A DNA stretch of 21,119 nt from a virus, in IMG/VR virus record IMGVR_UViG_3300021960_000634, positions 1-21,119 of that record. One strand, 5' to 3'. Position 1 is the first letter of the stretch, and each line of letters begins with the position of its first letter. The notes below the pieces were generated by a model. The model saw only the letters and a list, made by a program, of their open reading frames with translations, was not told the DNA's origin and ran no database searches. The translations under genes were made by a program, and so were the position numbers. This document shows positions 6,124 through 14,363 of this stretch, piece by piece.

Positions 6124-8568
6124 ATGGCACCCATCACTAGCCCCAAACTAAGATTTTATAAGTTTGTTACTGGTCCTAAGAATACTGGTGCGACGATTGT
6201 CATTGGCGATAAGCAAGTTGCTGGTGCAGATTTCTCGCAGACATTAAATGCAATTAATTCCCTGGGAGCAACTGTTAATAGTATCGGTGTTTTGCTTCAG
6301 AATCAACTGAAAGCACAGCAGGCGCAAGCAGCAGAAGTTGCACGGCAGAGCCAGTTTGTAAAGGATCAGCAATCCGAACAGCAAGTAGAGACCCAGAAAA
6401 GCAATATTGGTGAAAAGATTGGTGGACTCATACAATCAGTTGCTCCATCATTCTTAGAATATCTGAGTAGACTTTTGAAGACTCTGTTGATTTATGGTGT
6501 CCTTGACTGGTTGAGCAAACCCGAGAATACCAAAAAAATACAAGTGATGTTTGAACGCATTGGTGCGTTCTTTAAGGGAGCTTGGGAGTTTTTCAACAAA
6601 ACAATAAACTTTATAGGTGGTGCCTGGAAACAGGCATTTGGTGATGGTAGCGACTGGTTAACCCGAATTAAGGGTGCAGCGAAACTTCTAGGTGTTGCTG
6701 GTGCAGCACTTCTTGGACTAGGTTTCCTCAAAAATCCACTGGGAACCATAAAGGCATTTGGCAGTGTCTTAAGACTTGTTGGTGGTGGGGTAATGAACCT
6801 AGGCAAGTTCCTAGGTGGTAATGTAATTGGTAGAGCAATCCAGAGTGCTGTCCAAGGGGTGATGGCATATCAGGATGTGATGAAGGATGAGTCAATTCCT
6901 CAGGAAAAGAGACAGGCTGCTGCCATAGGTGCTGGTGCTGGTGCTACGATTGGTGGCACTGCCCTTGGTGCTATTGGCAACGCTGTTGCTGGTCCCATTG
7001 GTGGTATGATCGGCAATGCCCTTGGCGGATTTCTTGGTAAAGAAGCAGGTAAGTTTTTTGGTCCTATTGTTGGAGACTTCTTCAATGCAATTGGGAAGAT
7101 CTTCAATAAGATTGGGCAGTTTATTAATTCATTCCTGAAACCATTAACTGATGCCATCAGGGACTTCTTCAAAGCACTTGGTCCAGCGATCAATAAAATG
7201 GTTGATTGGATTAAACCACATATGCCAGCACTGCTAAAAGTTGCTGAGTTTATGGGTAATGTGGTATTTGGACCACTGATTATGATGCTGAAGGCGGTTA
7301 CCAACATTCTTAAATGGATCACTGGTACTGGACCTGAAGATCTCATCAAGGGGGTCAAAGCGAGTGTTAAAGGTGCAAAAGATGCTGCAGGTGCTGGTCT
7401 AGATGCACTTGGAAATACATTTGCACCACCTGCTCAGGCAGCAGAAGCACCTGTTGGTTCTGCCGATGCCAACAGAATGGTTCAATCGATGGGATTCTCC
7501 GCTGATCAGTGGGCAACCTTTAGAGAAACCGTTGGTGCAATTGAATCTGGTGGTGTATATGATAAAGCTGGTGGTTCTGGGGGACATTATGATGGTAGGT
7601 ATCAGTTGGGTGCTGACGCTAAAACTGATGCTGCTAAGCAACTTGGGGTAAAGAACCCTGGACACACTGCTGCTGCCAGGGAGAAGTTCAGGAAGAATCC
7701 TGAGATGCAGGAAGCATTCTTTGCTGCATTCACTAAGGCAAATCATAACTACTTGATGGGCAATGCTAAGTACAAGAGTGCAACTCCAGAAAGAAAACTG
7801 CAGATTCTTGGTTATGCCCATAATCAGGGTATGGGTGGTGCAGAAAACTGGATGAGAACTGGGCAAGTTGGTTCTGACGGATTTGGCACCAAAGGCACCA
7901 AGTACACCGATGCTATTGCTGCAGCATTTAGAAGGCAGGGCAGATCTGCAAGTAAGGGTGGTTGGATCTCTGGTCCTATGTCTGGGTATCCTGTATCACT
8001 TACGGGTAAGACAGTTGACTTTATCGGTCACGGTACTGAGTACGTTGCTAAGAGATCTGCTGGTGGATTTGTTATTCCATTTGATACTCCAGACACTCGT
8101 AAGAATCCTGGTCTTACTGCAAAACGAATGCAGGAGGCACGAAGCGGTGGTTATCTGAAGTCTGCTGGTGGTCCTATTCCTGAGATGAGTTTCGGTGGAT
8201 TTGTCAAGAGTATTGGTAATATGATCGGTGGTGCTATGAATAAGATGGCACCAGTTGTGAAGGCAATTACTCCTGTTGCATCAGCGATTGTTCCTGGTGC
8301 TGCACCTGGATTGCTTGCTGGACAAAAAATTATAGATATGGTACAAAAAGTACAGGAAGCAACAGCACAAGTTGAGTCTGCAAATCTTGAGGGAGCAGTT
8401 AAAATGATTGTTCTTGATGTGATCGAAGCACCTGGAGTTGGCGGTGGTGGTGATTCTGCCACTCCTCCTATGGTAATGCCTCAAAAGCAGAATCCAGCTA
8501 ACAAGTTCCTGCAGAGCAGATTTGGTTTTATGGGTGAAGCATCTACAATCTTAAGTAACTTCTTCTGA
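6124..8568 (+). CDS. Tape-measure-like tail protein with lysozyme/transglycosylase-like domain
   Basis: This 814-residue protein is a paralogue of its upstream neighbour: same length, the motif VLDWLSKPENT near residue 120, and a Gly-rich block (GAGAGATIGGTALGAIGN) near 265. Residues 455-610 form a lysozyme-like domain with catalytic-type Glu474 in VGAIESGG, then GRYQLG and ILGYAHNQGMGGAENWM. A following GGWISGPMSGYPVSL and VDFIGHGTEYV motif is common near the C-terminus of tape measures. It could set tail length or be a hub protein that degrades peptidoglycan on infection. The start has a good AGAGGAG ribosome binding site at 6108-6114. The stop overlaps gp27 as TGATG. Lytic transglycosylase and lysozyme chemistry cannot be told apart by eye. 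Confidence 0.75.
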   Translation: MAPITSPKLRFYKFVTGPKNTGATIVIGDKQVAGADFSQTLNAINSLGATVNSIGVLLQNQLKAQQAQAAEVARQSQFVKDQQSEQQVETQKSNIGEKIGGLIQSVAPSFLEYLSRLLKTLLIYGVLDWLSKPENTKKIQVMFERIGAFFKGAWEFFNKTINFIGGAWKQAFGDGSDWLTRIKGAAKLLGVAGAALLGLGFLKNPLGTIKAFGSVLRLVGGGVMNLGKFLGGNVIGRAIQSAVQGVMAYQDVMKDESIPQEKRQAAAIGAGAGATIGGTALGAIGNAVAGPIGGMIGNALGGFLGKEAGKFFGPIVGDFFNAIGKIFNKIGQFINSFLKPLTDAIRDFFKALGPAINKMVDWIKPHMPALLKVAEFMGNVVFGPLIMMLKAVTNILKWITGTGPEDLIKGVKASVKGAKDAAGAGLDALGNTFAPPAQAAEAPVGSADANRMVQSMGFSADQWATFRETVGAIESGGVYDKAGGSGGHYDGRYQLGADAKTDAAKQLGVKNPGHTAAAREKFRKNPEMQEAFFAAFTKANHNYLMGNAKYKSATPERKLQILGYAHNQGMGGAENWMRTGQVGSDGFGTKGTKYTDAIAAAFRRQGRSASKGGWISGPMSGYPVSLTGKTVDFIGHGTEYVAKRSAGGFVIPFDTPDTRKNPGLTAKRMQEARSGGYLKSAGGPIPEMSFGGFVKSIGNMIGGAMNKMAPVVKAITPVASAIVPGAAPGLLAGQKIIDMVQKVQEATAQVESANLEGAVKMIVLDVIEAPGVGGGGDSATPPMVMPQKQNPANKFLQSRFGFMGEASTILSNFF

Positions 8569-9962
8569 TGGCACAAACGTCTCAACCTAAAGGATATAGA
8601 TTATCCGAATTCACACTATTGCTTGGGAAAGATGTTCCTCCCAATCAGGATGTTAGCACCTTGAAATTCTCAGGAAATAATGCATATGATATGAGAACAA
8701 TGTGCTCTGCATTTAATTATTATGAGTCTGTAGAGTCTCCGTCAATTAGAATGGAGTTTGTCGTTTATGATACACTTGATCTTGCCAAGTATATTGTTGG
8801 TAATGAATATATTAAGATCAGAATGACTTCTGATTCGGCTCCAGATTCTGAATTGGAGGTTATTCAGAAGGTATTTAAGATTGGTGAGGTTACTAAATCG
8901 GAAAGAGCACAGACATACATTCTCTACACTGTGTCTCCTGATGCTACAAATAATGAAAGCAACCGCGTTTTTGCTGGGTTTAAGGACAAACCTGGAGATG
9001 AGATCGTTAAAGAAATACAGACAAAGTTCCTGAAAACTTCTTCGCTTAAGATTGATCGATGGGAACCTGCCAGGGGCAACTTTAATTTTGTGTCTCCGTC
9101 TTGGAGGGCATTTGATTGTATCTCATATATTCAGGATAAGATCTTAGGTGGCACTACAAACCGTCCTGGATATCTTTATTGGGAAACCTATAGAGGGAAG
9201 AATTTCTGTACTATGGATTATCTGTGCTCATCAAGTAATCCATCATTTAGTAATCCGAAGAAATTTACTTATACTCAAGCAAACGTTGGTGGAAGTACCC
9301 CTAATGCATACAACATTGAGCATATCAACTATCCAGATAGATCCAATCATTTGGAAAAGATGAGATCTGGTCTTTATAGTAATGTTGTCTATGGCATTCT
9401 TATGCCAGCACTGACGAATGGTAACCTTCCCCAGAATGGTGAAACAAATCAGCAGGGTGCAGCTAACAATTCTTCAGGATCTATCAAACCTCCTGTAAAT
9501 ATGGGAGTCAACACGGTCTTTAGTTTTGCAAATACACTCAACCCAATCAATCCATTATTGAGAGTTGATAAAGAGTATTTTAGCGAATCCAGACCTACCA
9601 GAATCAAGATTCGTGCACTTCCTGGTATGAAGGATTCCAGTGCTACAGCTAATGCTGCTGGATCTGCTGCTAATATGGATTTTGACACAGTTACTGCATC
9701 GGCATATTCAACTTCACGCTGGCAATTACTGAATCTGCATAAACTATCAATCACTATTGCTGGTAATACAGGAATTACTGCAGGAGATGTTATACATATT
9801 GCCATTCCATCATCCACTTCAGCAGGTACACAGACAGAAAGATTGGAACTTGATAATATGTACTCTGGCAAATATTTGGTGATTGGTCTTATGCATTCAT
9901 ACTCTCCAGATAAGTTGGAGACGCATCTCACACTCTCTAAGGATAGTGTGCTCGCTTCTTAG
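8568..9962 (+). CDS. gp27: Baseplate hub protein gp27-like
   Basis: This is a 464-residue soluble protein. Its pattern fits the gp27/VgrG hub family: an early strand-rich domain (RMEFVVYDTLDLAKYIVGNE, FKIGEVTKSERAQTYILYTV), a central ISYIQDKILGG...YLYWETYRGKNFCTMDYL (split), and a late GDVIHIAIPSSTSAGTQTER with KYLVIGLMHSYSPDKLETHL, like the YVDEVIHELSNNNSVTHL end of T4 gp27. T4 gp27 is a trimeric hub ring carrying the gp5 spike. This copy is about 70 residues longer. In T4-type logic it pairs with gp5, which lies 1.9 kb downstream here, beyond an accessory island. The start overlaps the previous stop. Confidence 0.75.
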   Translation: MAQTSQPKGYRLSEFTLLLGKDVPPNQDVSTLKFSGNNAYDMRTMCSAFNYYESVESPSIRMEFVVYDTLDLAKYIVGNEYIKIRMTSDSAPDSELEVIQKVFKIGEVTKSERAQTYILYTVSPDATNNESNRVFAGFKDKPGDEIVKEIQTKFLKTSSLKIDRWEPARGNFNFVSPSWRAFDCISYIQDKILGGTTNRPGYLYWETYRGKNFCTMDYLCSSSNPSFSNPKKFTYTQANVGGSTPNAYNIEHINYPDRSNHLEKMRSGLYSNVVYGILMPALTNGNLPQNGETNQQGAANNSSGSIKPPVNMGVNTVFSFANTLNPINPLLRVDKEYFSESRPTRIKIRALPGMKDSSATANAAGSAANMDFDTVTASAYSTSRWQLLNLHKLSITIAGNTGITAGDVIHIAIPSSTSAGTQTERLELDNMYSGKYLVIGLMHSYSPDKLETHLTLSKDSVLAS

Positions 9963-9975
9963 CACCCATATATAG

Positions 9976-9981
9976 TATAAT
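9976..9981 (+). promoter_or_regulatory. Possible sigma70-type -10 for cp12
   Basis: TATAAT lies 16 nt before the cp12 ATG. No good -35 is visible at 16-18 nt upstream, so this is tentative. It would let cp12 be expressed earlier than the late structural genes around it. Confidence 0.3.
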
Positions 9982-9997
9982 ACTGTTACCTATTCCT

Positions 9998-10207
9998 ATG
10001 GATATCAAACAGCATATTGAACAGGATAAAAAAATACTCGATGACGCTACAATTTCTCCCCAAATGAGGAGACATATTGAAGGGGAACTAAATTCTCTCA
10101 AGAAGTACGAAGAGAATCACCCCGAAGATAGTCACGATCCTACTCCTCTTGAACTTTATTGTGATGAAAACCCCGATGCCTCAGAATGTAAAGTCTACGA
10201 CGACTAA
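9998..10207 (+). CDS. cp12: CP12-type Calvin cycle inhibitor
   Basis: This 69-residue acidic protein starts with an amphipathic helix (MDIKQHIEQDKKILDD, PQMRRHIEGELNSLKKYEEN) and ends DPTPLELYCDENPDASECKV then YDD, the CP12 C-terminal signature with the redox cysteine pair C55 and C64. CP12 binds GAPDH and phosphoribulokinase and shuts down the Calvin cycle. Phage copies are thought to divert host carbon flux toward the pentose phosphate pathway and nucleotide synthesis. The N-terminal cysteine pair found in plant CP12 is absent, as in many phage and cyanobacterial forms. It follows gp27 with a 35-nt gap that includes a TATAAT. Its end overlaps the start of the next gene. Confidence 0.92.
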   Translation: MDIKQHIEQDKKILDDATISPQMRRHIEGELNSLKKYEENHPEDSHDPTPLELYCDENPDASECKVYDD

Positions 10208-10757
10208 TTTCATATCCGAAGGACAGATCTCGGATAGTGTTATTGACGGTCTACTTGACTTTTGGGAGACCTGTGATTATATTAGAAAAGTAAGCGGTGA
10301 GTTTGGTAGTGGTGTCAACAAGTCTATTAAGAACTCTGTAGACCTGCCCATTCCACCGTTCTTATCAGATAAACGGGTAACTAACTTTATGGATGAACTC
10401 AATAGAGTTCTGAGTGAGTATCTAGAAGTATTTCCATATGCTAGAATGGCTCCAATGGAAATATCAGAACCATTCAACATCCAATGGTATCCGAAAGCAG
10501 TAGGAGGATATCATCGTCCACACTGTGAACGAACAGGGACTCATAAGGTGACATCATTTCGTCACCTTGCTTGGATGACCTATCTAAATACTGTCAATGT
10601 GGGTGGGGAAACTTATTGGGTTCATCAGGACTATAAGTGTGCTCCAGTTAAAGGGAAAACCTTGATTTGGCCAGTGGACTGGACCCACGTACACCACGGA
10701 TTACCAGCACCAAATGAAGAGAAGATCATCGCAACAGGGTGGATCTCATACACCTAA
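10164..10757 (+). CDS. 2OG-Fe(II) oxygenase (prolyl-hydroxylase-like, HxE type)
   Basis: From the ATG at 10164 this is 197 residues. The core GGYHRPHCERTG contains H120 and E122, the first two iron ligands in the HxE form common in phage members. WPVDWTHVHHGLPAP supplies the distal histidine (H175 or H177/H178), and the following Glu/Lys region fits 2-oxoglutarate binding. LAWMTYLNTVNVGGETYW is the usual middle strand pair. Such enzymes hydroxylate protein side chains or nucleobases; the substrate is unknown here. The frame also opens at a TTG (10149), but ATG 10164 overlapping the end of cp12 is the simplest start; ATG 10176 is also possible. Confidence 0.8.
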   Translation: MKTPMPQNVKSTTTNFISEGQISDSVIDGLLDFWETCDYIRKVSGEFGSGVNKSIKNSVDLPIPPFLSDKRVTNFMDELNRVLSEYLEVFPYARMAPMEISEPFNIQWYPKAVGGYHRPHCERTGTHKVTSFRHLAWMTYLNTVNVGGETYWVHQDYKCAPVKGKTLIWPVDWTHVHHGLPAPNEEKIIATGWISYT

Positions 10758-10824
10758 TAGATACTTTGAGGGGGTTCGTAAAAGAGCAACCTGGATCATT
10801 TTGGTGGGGCAGTTCATTATTGTG

Positions 10825-10926
10825 ATGAATAGTCTTGGTAAGTTGGCAGAACCCAAAAAGTTTGTGTGTAAACCAAACTTCTACCACGGTACTATGGAAT
10901 GTCTTGAAACAAATGCTAATCCGTGA
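10825..10926 (+). CDS. Possible 33-codon ORF before the second oxygenase
   Basis: An ATG at 10825 opens a frame reading MNSLGKLAEPKKFVCKPN then FYHGTMECLETNANP. It ends at a TGA overlapping the next start by 14 nt, similar to other overlaps in the window. Codon use is like the neighbours, but no ribosome binding site or family is recognised. It fills most of the otherwise unexplained gap 10758-10912. Confidence 0.25.
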   Translation: MNSLGKLAEPKKFVCKPNFYHGTMECLETNANP

Positions 10927-11395
10927 CAATTTCCTCAATCCAGTAAATTATGGTATAATTAAGGACACAATGCTATATGCTGAGTTTCCTTGGTATTATA
11001 ATAATGGCATTGTTGACAAGACAACTGAAAATACAAAATACGATTTTCAGTTTACTCATAGGTTCTATGAGGATACAGTAATTTCAAATTACTACAATAT
11101 GCTTTTGCCCCTACTCAATGATCTAGACTATAAGGCACTGATTAGGGTGAAAGCAAACCTCACCACGATTACACCTGATCATTATTGCACTGGTATGCAT
11201 ACTGATCAAACATTTCAATGTAAGACCGCCCTGTATTACGTCAATACTAACAATGGGTGGACAGAATTTGAAAATGGTGATAAAATTGAATCTGTCGCCA
11301 ACAGGTTGGTGATATTCGACACTCTAACAAATCATACAGGTTATACTTGTACTGATGAGAGTGTACGGTGTGTTATCAACATCAATTACTTTTGA
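10913..11395 (+). CDS. Second 2OG-Fe(II) oxygenase-like protein
   Basis: From the ATG at 10913 this is 160 residues. The 2OG-oxygenase signature is GMHTDQTFQCKTALYYVN with H96 and D98, then the distal H141 in LTNHTGYTCTDESVRCVI, with R152 placed to bind 2-oxoglutarate. ALYYVNTNNGWTEF and RLVIFDTLTNH are the typical jelly-roll strands between them. It is not close in sequence to the upstream oxygenase: that one is HxE, this one HxD and shorter, so they are two families rather than a tandem copy. The substrate is unknown. The frame continues upstream to 10835, but that extension (VSWQNPKS) looks noncoding. It ends directly before tRNA-Asn. Confidence 0.75.
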   Translation: MLIRDNFLNPVNYGIIKDTMLYAEFPWYYNNGIVDKTTENTKYDFQFTHRFYEDTVISNYYNMLLPLLNDLDYKALIRVKANLTTITPDHYCTGMHTDQTFQCKTALYYVNTNNGWTEFENGDKIESVANRLVIFDTLTNHTGYTCTDESVRCVININYF

Positions 11396-11470
<75 letters not shown>

Positions 11471-11487
11471 ACTCAATGGTTTTCCAT

Positions 11488-11495
11488 TATAAATA
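11488..11495 (+). promoter_or_regulatory. Late promoter for the HNH gene
   Basis: This is a perfect TATAAATA ending 26 nt before the HNH ATG. By T4 geometry, transcription would start near 11501-11503, inside the hairpin described next. Confidence 0.7.
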
Positions 11496-11517
11496 ACTCA
11501 GTGTATATGCTGAGTTA
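11494..11517 (+). promoter_or_regulatory. Leader hairpin covering the HNH ribosome binding site
   Basis: TAACTCAG (11494-11501) pairs perfectly with CTGAGTTA (11510-11517), with an 8-nt loop TGTATATG. The 3' arm contains the GAG that would serve as Shine-Dalgarno 6 nt before the ATG at 11521. Read-through RNA carries both arms; RNA from the late promoter would lose most of the 5' arm. Confidence 0.6.
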
Positions 11518-11520
11518 ACA

Positions 11521-11796
11521 ATGGCAACAGATAGAAAGATCAGGGATAAAGAAGCTTCTGCTAAACGCAGAGCACGAAACAAGGAGTATATGCTGAGTAA
11601 AATGACTCCCTGTGTAAAGTGTGGTTTCTTTCATCCTGCTGCTATGGACTTTCACCATAGCGATCCTTCTACCAAGGACAAAGGTGTATCTGAATTAGTC
11701 AGAAACGGTTATGCTACACAGCGTATAGTCGAAGAGATTGAGAAATGTGTATGCCTTTGTTCTAATTGCCATCGCATCTTACATTCGGGAGATTAG
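11521..11796 (+). CDS. Small HNH endonuclease between two tRNAs
   Basis: This is a 91-residue basic protein. It has a CVKC zinc knuckle, then MDFHHSDPSTKDKGV with the HNH His pair, and CVCLCSNCHRILHSGD, which supplies the second zinc cysteines and the final catalytic His. This is the compact free-standing HNH form common in phages and often associated with homing. It lies between tRNA-Asn and tRNA-Val; its stop TAG (11794-11796) is made of positions 8-10 of tRNA-Val, so the gene fits tightly against the tRNA. Expression is probably late and gated by the leader hairpin. Confidence 0.85.
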   Translation: MATDRKIRDKEASAKRRARNKEYMLSKMTPCVKCGFFHPAAMDFHHSDPSTKDKGVSELVRNGYATQRIVEEIEKCVCLCSNCHRILHSGD

Positions 11797-11858
11797 CTCA
11801 GCGGTAGAGCGATTGCCTTACAAGCAATAAGTCACTGGTTCGATCCCAGTATCTCCCA
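11787..11858 (+). tRNA. tRNA-Val (TAC)
   Basis: Acceptor GGGAGAT pairs perfectly with ATCTCCC. The anticodon stem ATTGC/GCAAT holds loop CTTACAA. The T-arm is ACTGG-TTCGATC-CCAGT, and the discriminator A is at 11858. The first 10 bases overlap the HNH reading frame. No CCA is encoded: the late promoter starts at the next base. Long identical blocks with tRNA-Asn (TAGCTCAGCGGTAGAGCG and CTGGTTCGATCCCAG) suggest close relatedness. Confidence 0.95.
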
Positions 11859-11866
11859 TATAAATA
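11859..11866 (+). promoter_or_regulatory. Late promoter for gp5
   Basis: This is a perfect TATAAATA directly after the last base of tRNA-Val and ending 26 nt before the gp5 ATG (11892). Confidence 0.75.
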
Positions 11867-11891
11867 AATTTGTTAGATTTTATCGTGATTA

Positions 11892-14324
11892 ATGTCCGAG
11901 ACCATCAATACTATTGGCAGATCTGATGTAATGGGTCGTGATGGCTTCACTTGGTGGGTAGGTGAAGTTGAATCGATCGAAGATCCTCAGCAACTGGGTA
12001 GAGTAAAAGTACGAATCATCGGTTGGTATACTGGTGCTGGAGGTAAAGAGGCATATACAACATCTCTTCCGACAGAATCTCTTCCGTGGGCAATCTGCAT
12101 ACTTCCTACGGATCAACCTGGAATTAAGAATACTGGAACTACAACCGAACTTCAAGTAGGTGCACAAGTTCTTGGATTCTTCCTTGATGGTGAAGAAGCA
12201 CAACTTCCTTGTGTTCTTGGTTCATTCCGTGGATTTAGAAATGCTGCTGACAAAAAGACTGGCAGTGGTGATGCTAACGACAGTGATGTTCCTAAGACAA
12301 CTGTTGCTGATGCTGCAGAAGCACCGAAACTTCCTACACAGGCACAAGATGCTGCAGGTAAAGAAGTTCCTGGAGGAGCACCATTTAATAAGACTGGTTC
12401 TGCTCCCGCAAACCCATCAGGCGGTGAGGCGACTGATAGGGGTGCTCTACCTGCCGCTGCACAGGCAGTTCCTGGCAACTATGCGTCAAACCCTCAAGTG
12501 CCCCCTACAGAGGCACAGGGCATCGCTGACGGGTCACAGGGACCTGCTGCAGAGGGATTTGAACGTGATCTGGAGAGAATGCTCACTGAGGTTGGTACGT
12601 TTGCTGCTGGACTTGGATCCGATCCTGCAGGAAATTTAGTATCTCTGATCACTGGTAAGAAAGTAAGTAATAAACTGTTGAAGAATGCGATCAAAGGTAT
12701 CAACCTGTTCATTGCGAATGGTATTTCGGGCATTATGTCCTGGATGAAGGAAGTTCTTGCAAAACAGATTGAGAAGATCATTTCTGCGATCACAAAGTTC
12801 ATCACTAATATCATTCCTCTGGGGATTATCAATGCCATTCTTCAATTGGCAGATTTCATCTTCAGTTTGTTCTGTGGTTTTGAGGGACAGTGGATTATTA
12901 GTCTTGTACGAGATGCATTTAATAGTACAGCAGCATTTGCTCAGCAAATGTCTAGTTTCATCGTACAAAAAGTATATGATGCTATTCCCGCCCAGGTAAA
13001 AACAACCACTGCTGCTATTGTCCAGAAAGTGCAGAAGGGTATTCAGCAGGTAATGCAACTGGGTCGCACACTGCTTGCTGCTATCAAGGTCGTTAAGAAT
13101 GTAGCAGGGCAGTTCAAGGAAATGGGTAAGGCAATGGATACCCTTTTCCAATTTGATTTCTCTAAGATTAATTGGGGTAATCTTGTTACCTTGATCATCA
13201 ACCTTCTCAAGGCACTCTTACCGAAGAAGGATTGTGGAAGGAAAATACGAGGACCAAAACTAACATTCTGGTTACCACTTCTAGGGGCATCTGACTGTGC
13301 CACAGTGCCAGAGTTTATGCAGAGGAAGATTGAGATTAATGCTGGGAATGTAATTCCACAAGGTGATTACATATCATCTCTGTATCAGAACTTGCTGCCG
13401 AGTATGATGCAAGTTACCACATTTATGAATGGTGCTTCAGTTATTCAGGATAATAATCCTGGTAAAGAGAAGACCATTGTTACAGATGCTGGTGGGCAGA
13501 CGAAGATTTCAACAGCACAAGGTGATACCCATTATAACCAACCTGGGAATGAGACCAAGATCGTTGGTGGTGATAAGTGCACCACAGTTAAAGGTAATCA
13601 TTGCGTAACTATTGAGGGTGATTATACTCTCAAGGTTATGGGTGACTTTAACCTGGAAGTTCTTGGGGCAAAAAATGAGCATTGCTCCAATGGTGTTGGT
13701 GTACAGGGTAAGGATGGTACACAACCTGGAGATAAGCAGGCAAAGTCTGCACAAACAATTGCAGCAGACCACGAGATCAACTATCAAGGTAACTGGGGTA
13801 TTCAAGCAGCAAACGTTACTCTTTCTGCGATCAACTCACTTGACCTGAACGCAAGTTCAATGTCCGTCAAGGCAACGTCTCTGATGAATTCAATTTCTGG
13901 TGAGATTGTGAATGAGTGTGCCTGGCAAACCAATCTGGTAAACAACGTAGTGTTTAATATGATTGGTATGCTGAATCCTCTTCCTGGTATTTCTGGTCGT
14001 CTGTCAATCATTAAAGGTGCAGATGTCACTCTTACCTCCGAAGGTCTTGGTTCTGCCCTTCCTGCTACTCAGGTTCGTATGACAGTTTCCGCTGCTCAAC
14101 CTGGCGGTATTGTTGATATTGTTACTGGTGCAACTGGTGGTCACGGTACACTGGTTACTTGTGCATCTGGTGGTATTGGTGAGTTTGTAACAGGTGGTGG
14201 CGGTGCTATCGTTAACCAAGTTACCTCTGGTGCAGCATCATACTCAGTTGGTACTGGTATTATGTCGATGGGATGCTCTGTCGGTCCTTGCCAAATCTAT
14301 GGTCTGCCCTTGCTGCTGAACTGA
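11892..14324 (+). CDS. gp5: Baseplate central spike protein gp5, without lysozyme domain
   Basis: This is an 810-residue protein. Residues 15-115 form the OB-fold hub domain of gp5/VgrG (WWVGEVESIEDPQQLGRVKV, LPWAICILPTD, VGAQVLGFFLDGEEAQLPCV, LGSFRG). A linker rich in Ala, Pro and Gly follows (120-220). Residues 225-480 are helical and hydrophobic, including KFITNIIPLGIINAILQLAD, in place of the T4 lysozyme domain. Residues 534-595 carry spike-type beta-helix repeats (THYNQPGNETKIVGGDKC, TTVKGNHCVTIEGDYTLKVM, GDFNLEVLG). The C-terminal 70 residues are Gly-rich beta (GGIVDIVTGATGGHG). Its partner is gp27; together they form the cell-puncturing hub. Lytic function appears to have moved to the two tape-measure-like proteins. 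Late promoter 11859-11866. Confidence 0.85.
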   Translation: MSETINTIGRSDVMGRDGFTWWVGEVESIEDPQQLGRVKVRIIGWYTGAGGKEAYTTSLPTESLPWAICILPTDQPGIKNTGTTTELQVGAQVLGFFLDGEEAQLPCVLGSFRGFRNAADKKTGSGDANDSDVPKTTVADAAEAPKLPTQAQDAAGKEVPGGAPFNKTGSAPANPSGGEATDRGALPAAAQAVPGNYASNPQVPPTEAQGIADGSQGPAAEGFERDLERMLTEVGTFAAGLGSDPAGNLVSLITGKKVSNKLLKNAIKGINLFIANGISGIMSWMKEVLAKQIEKIISAITKFITNIIPLGIINAILQLADFIFSLFCGFEGQWIISLVRDAFNSTAAFAQQMSSFIVQKVYDAIPAQVKTTTAAIVQKVQKGIQQVMQLGRTLLAAIKVVKNVAGQFKEMGKAMDTLFQFDFSKINWGNLVTLIINLLKALLPKKDCGRKIRGPKLTFWLPLLGASDCATVPEFMQRKIEINAGNVIPQGDYISSLYQNLLPSMMQVTTFMNGASVIQDNNPGKEKTIVTDAGGQTKISTAQGDTHYNQPGNETKIVGGDKCTTVKGNHCVTIEGDYTLKVMGDFNLEVLGAKNEHCSNGVGVQGKDGTQPGDKQAKSAQTIAADHEINYQGNWGIQAANVTLSAINSLDLNASSMSVKATSLMNSISGEIVNECAWQTNLVNNVVFNMIGMLNPLPGISGRLSIIKGADVTLTSEGLGSALPATQVRMTVSAAQPGGIVDIVTGATGGHGTLVTCASGGIGEFVTGGGGAIVNQVTSGAASYSVGTGIMSMGCSVGPCQIYGLPLLLN

Positions 14325-14338
14325 TCCTGTGCTATGAT
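14310..14338 (+). promoter_or_regulatory. Sigma70-type promoter after gp5
   Basis: TTGCTG (14310-14315), a 17-nt spacer, and TATGAT (14333-14338) preceded by an extended -10 TGC. Predicted start near 14345, about 20 nt before the next ATG (14364). It shares TGTGCTATRATT with the promoter at 17208-17235. It overlaps the gp5 end and probably opens an early or middle unit. Confidence 0.5.
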
Positions 14339-14363
14339 TCTGGGGTACACACCACTGTCCCCA

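Noticed and set aside
9948-9965. GTGCT/AGCAC hairpin over the gp27 stop as a terminator
   Set aside because: The stem is only 5 bp with an 8-nt loop and no U-run follows, so termination is not supported.
10954-10959. TATAAT within the second oxygenase gene
   Set aside because: It lies in coding sequence and the nearest -35-like GTGACA is about 25 nt upstream, too far for a promoter.
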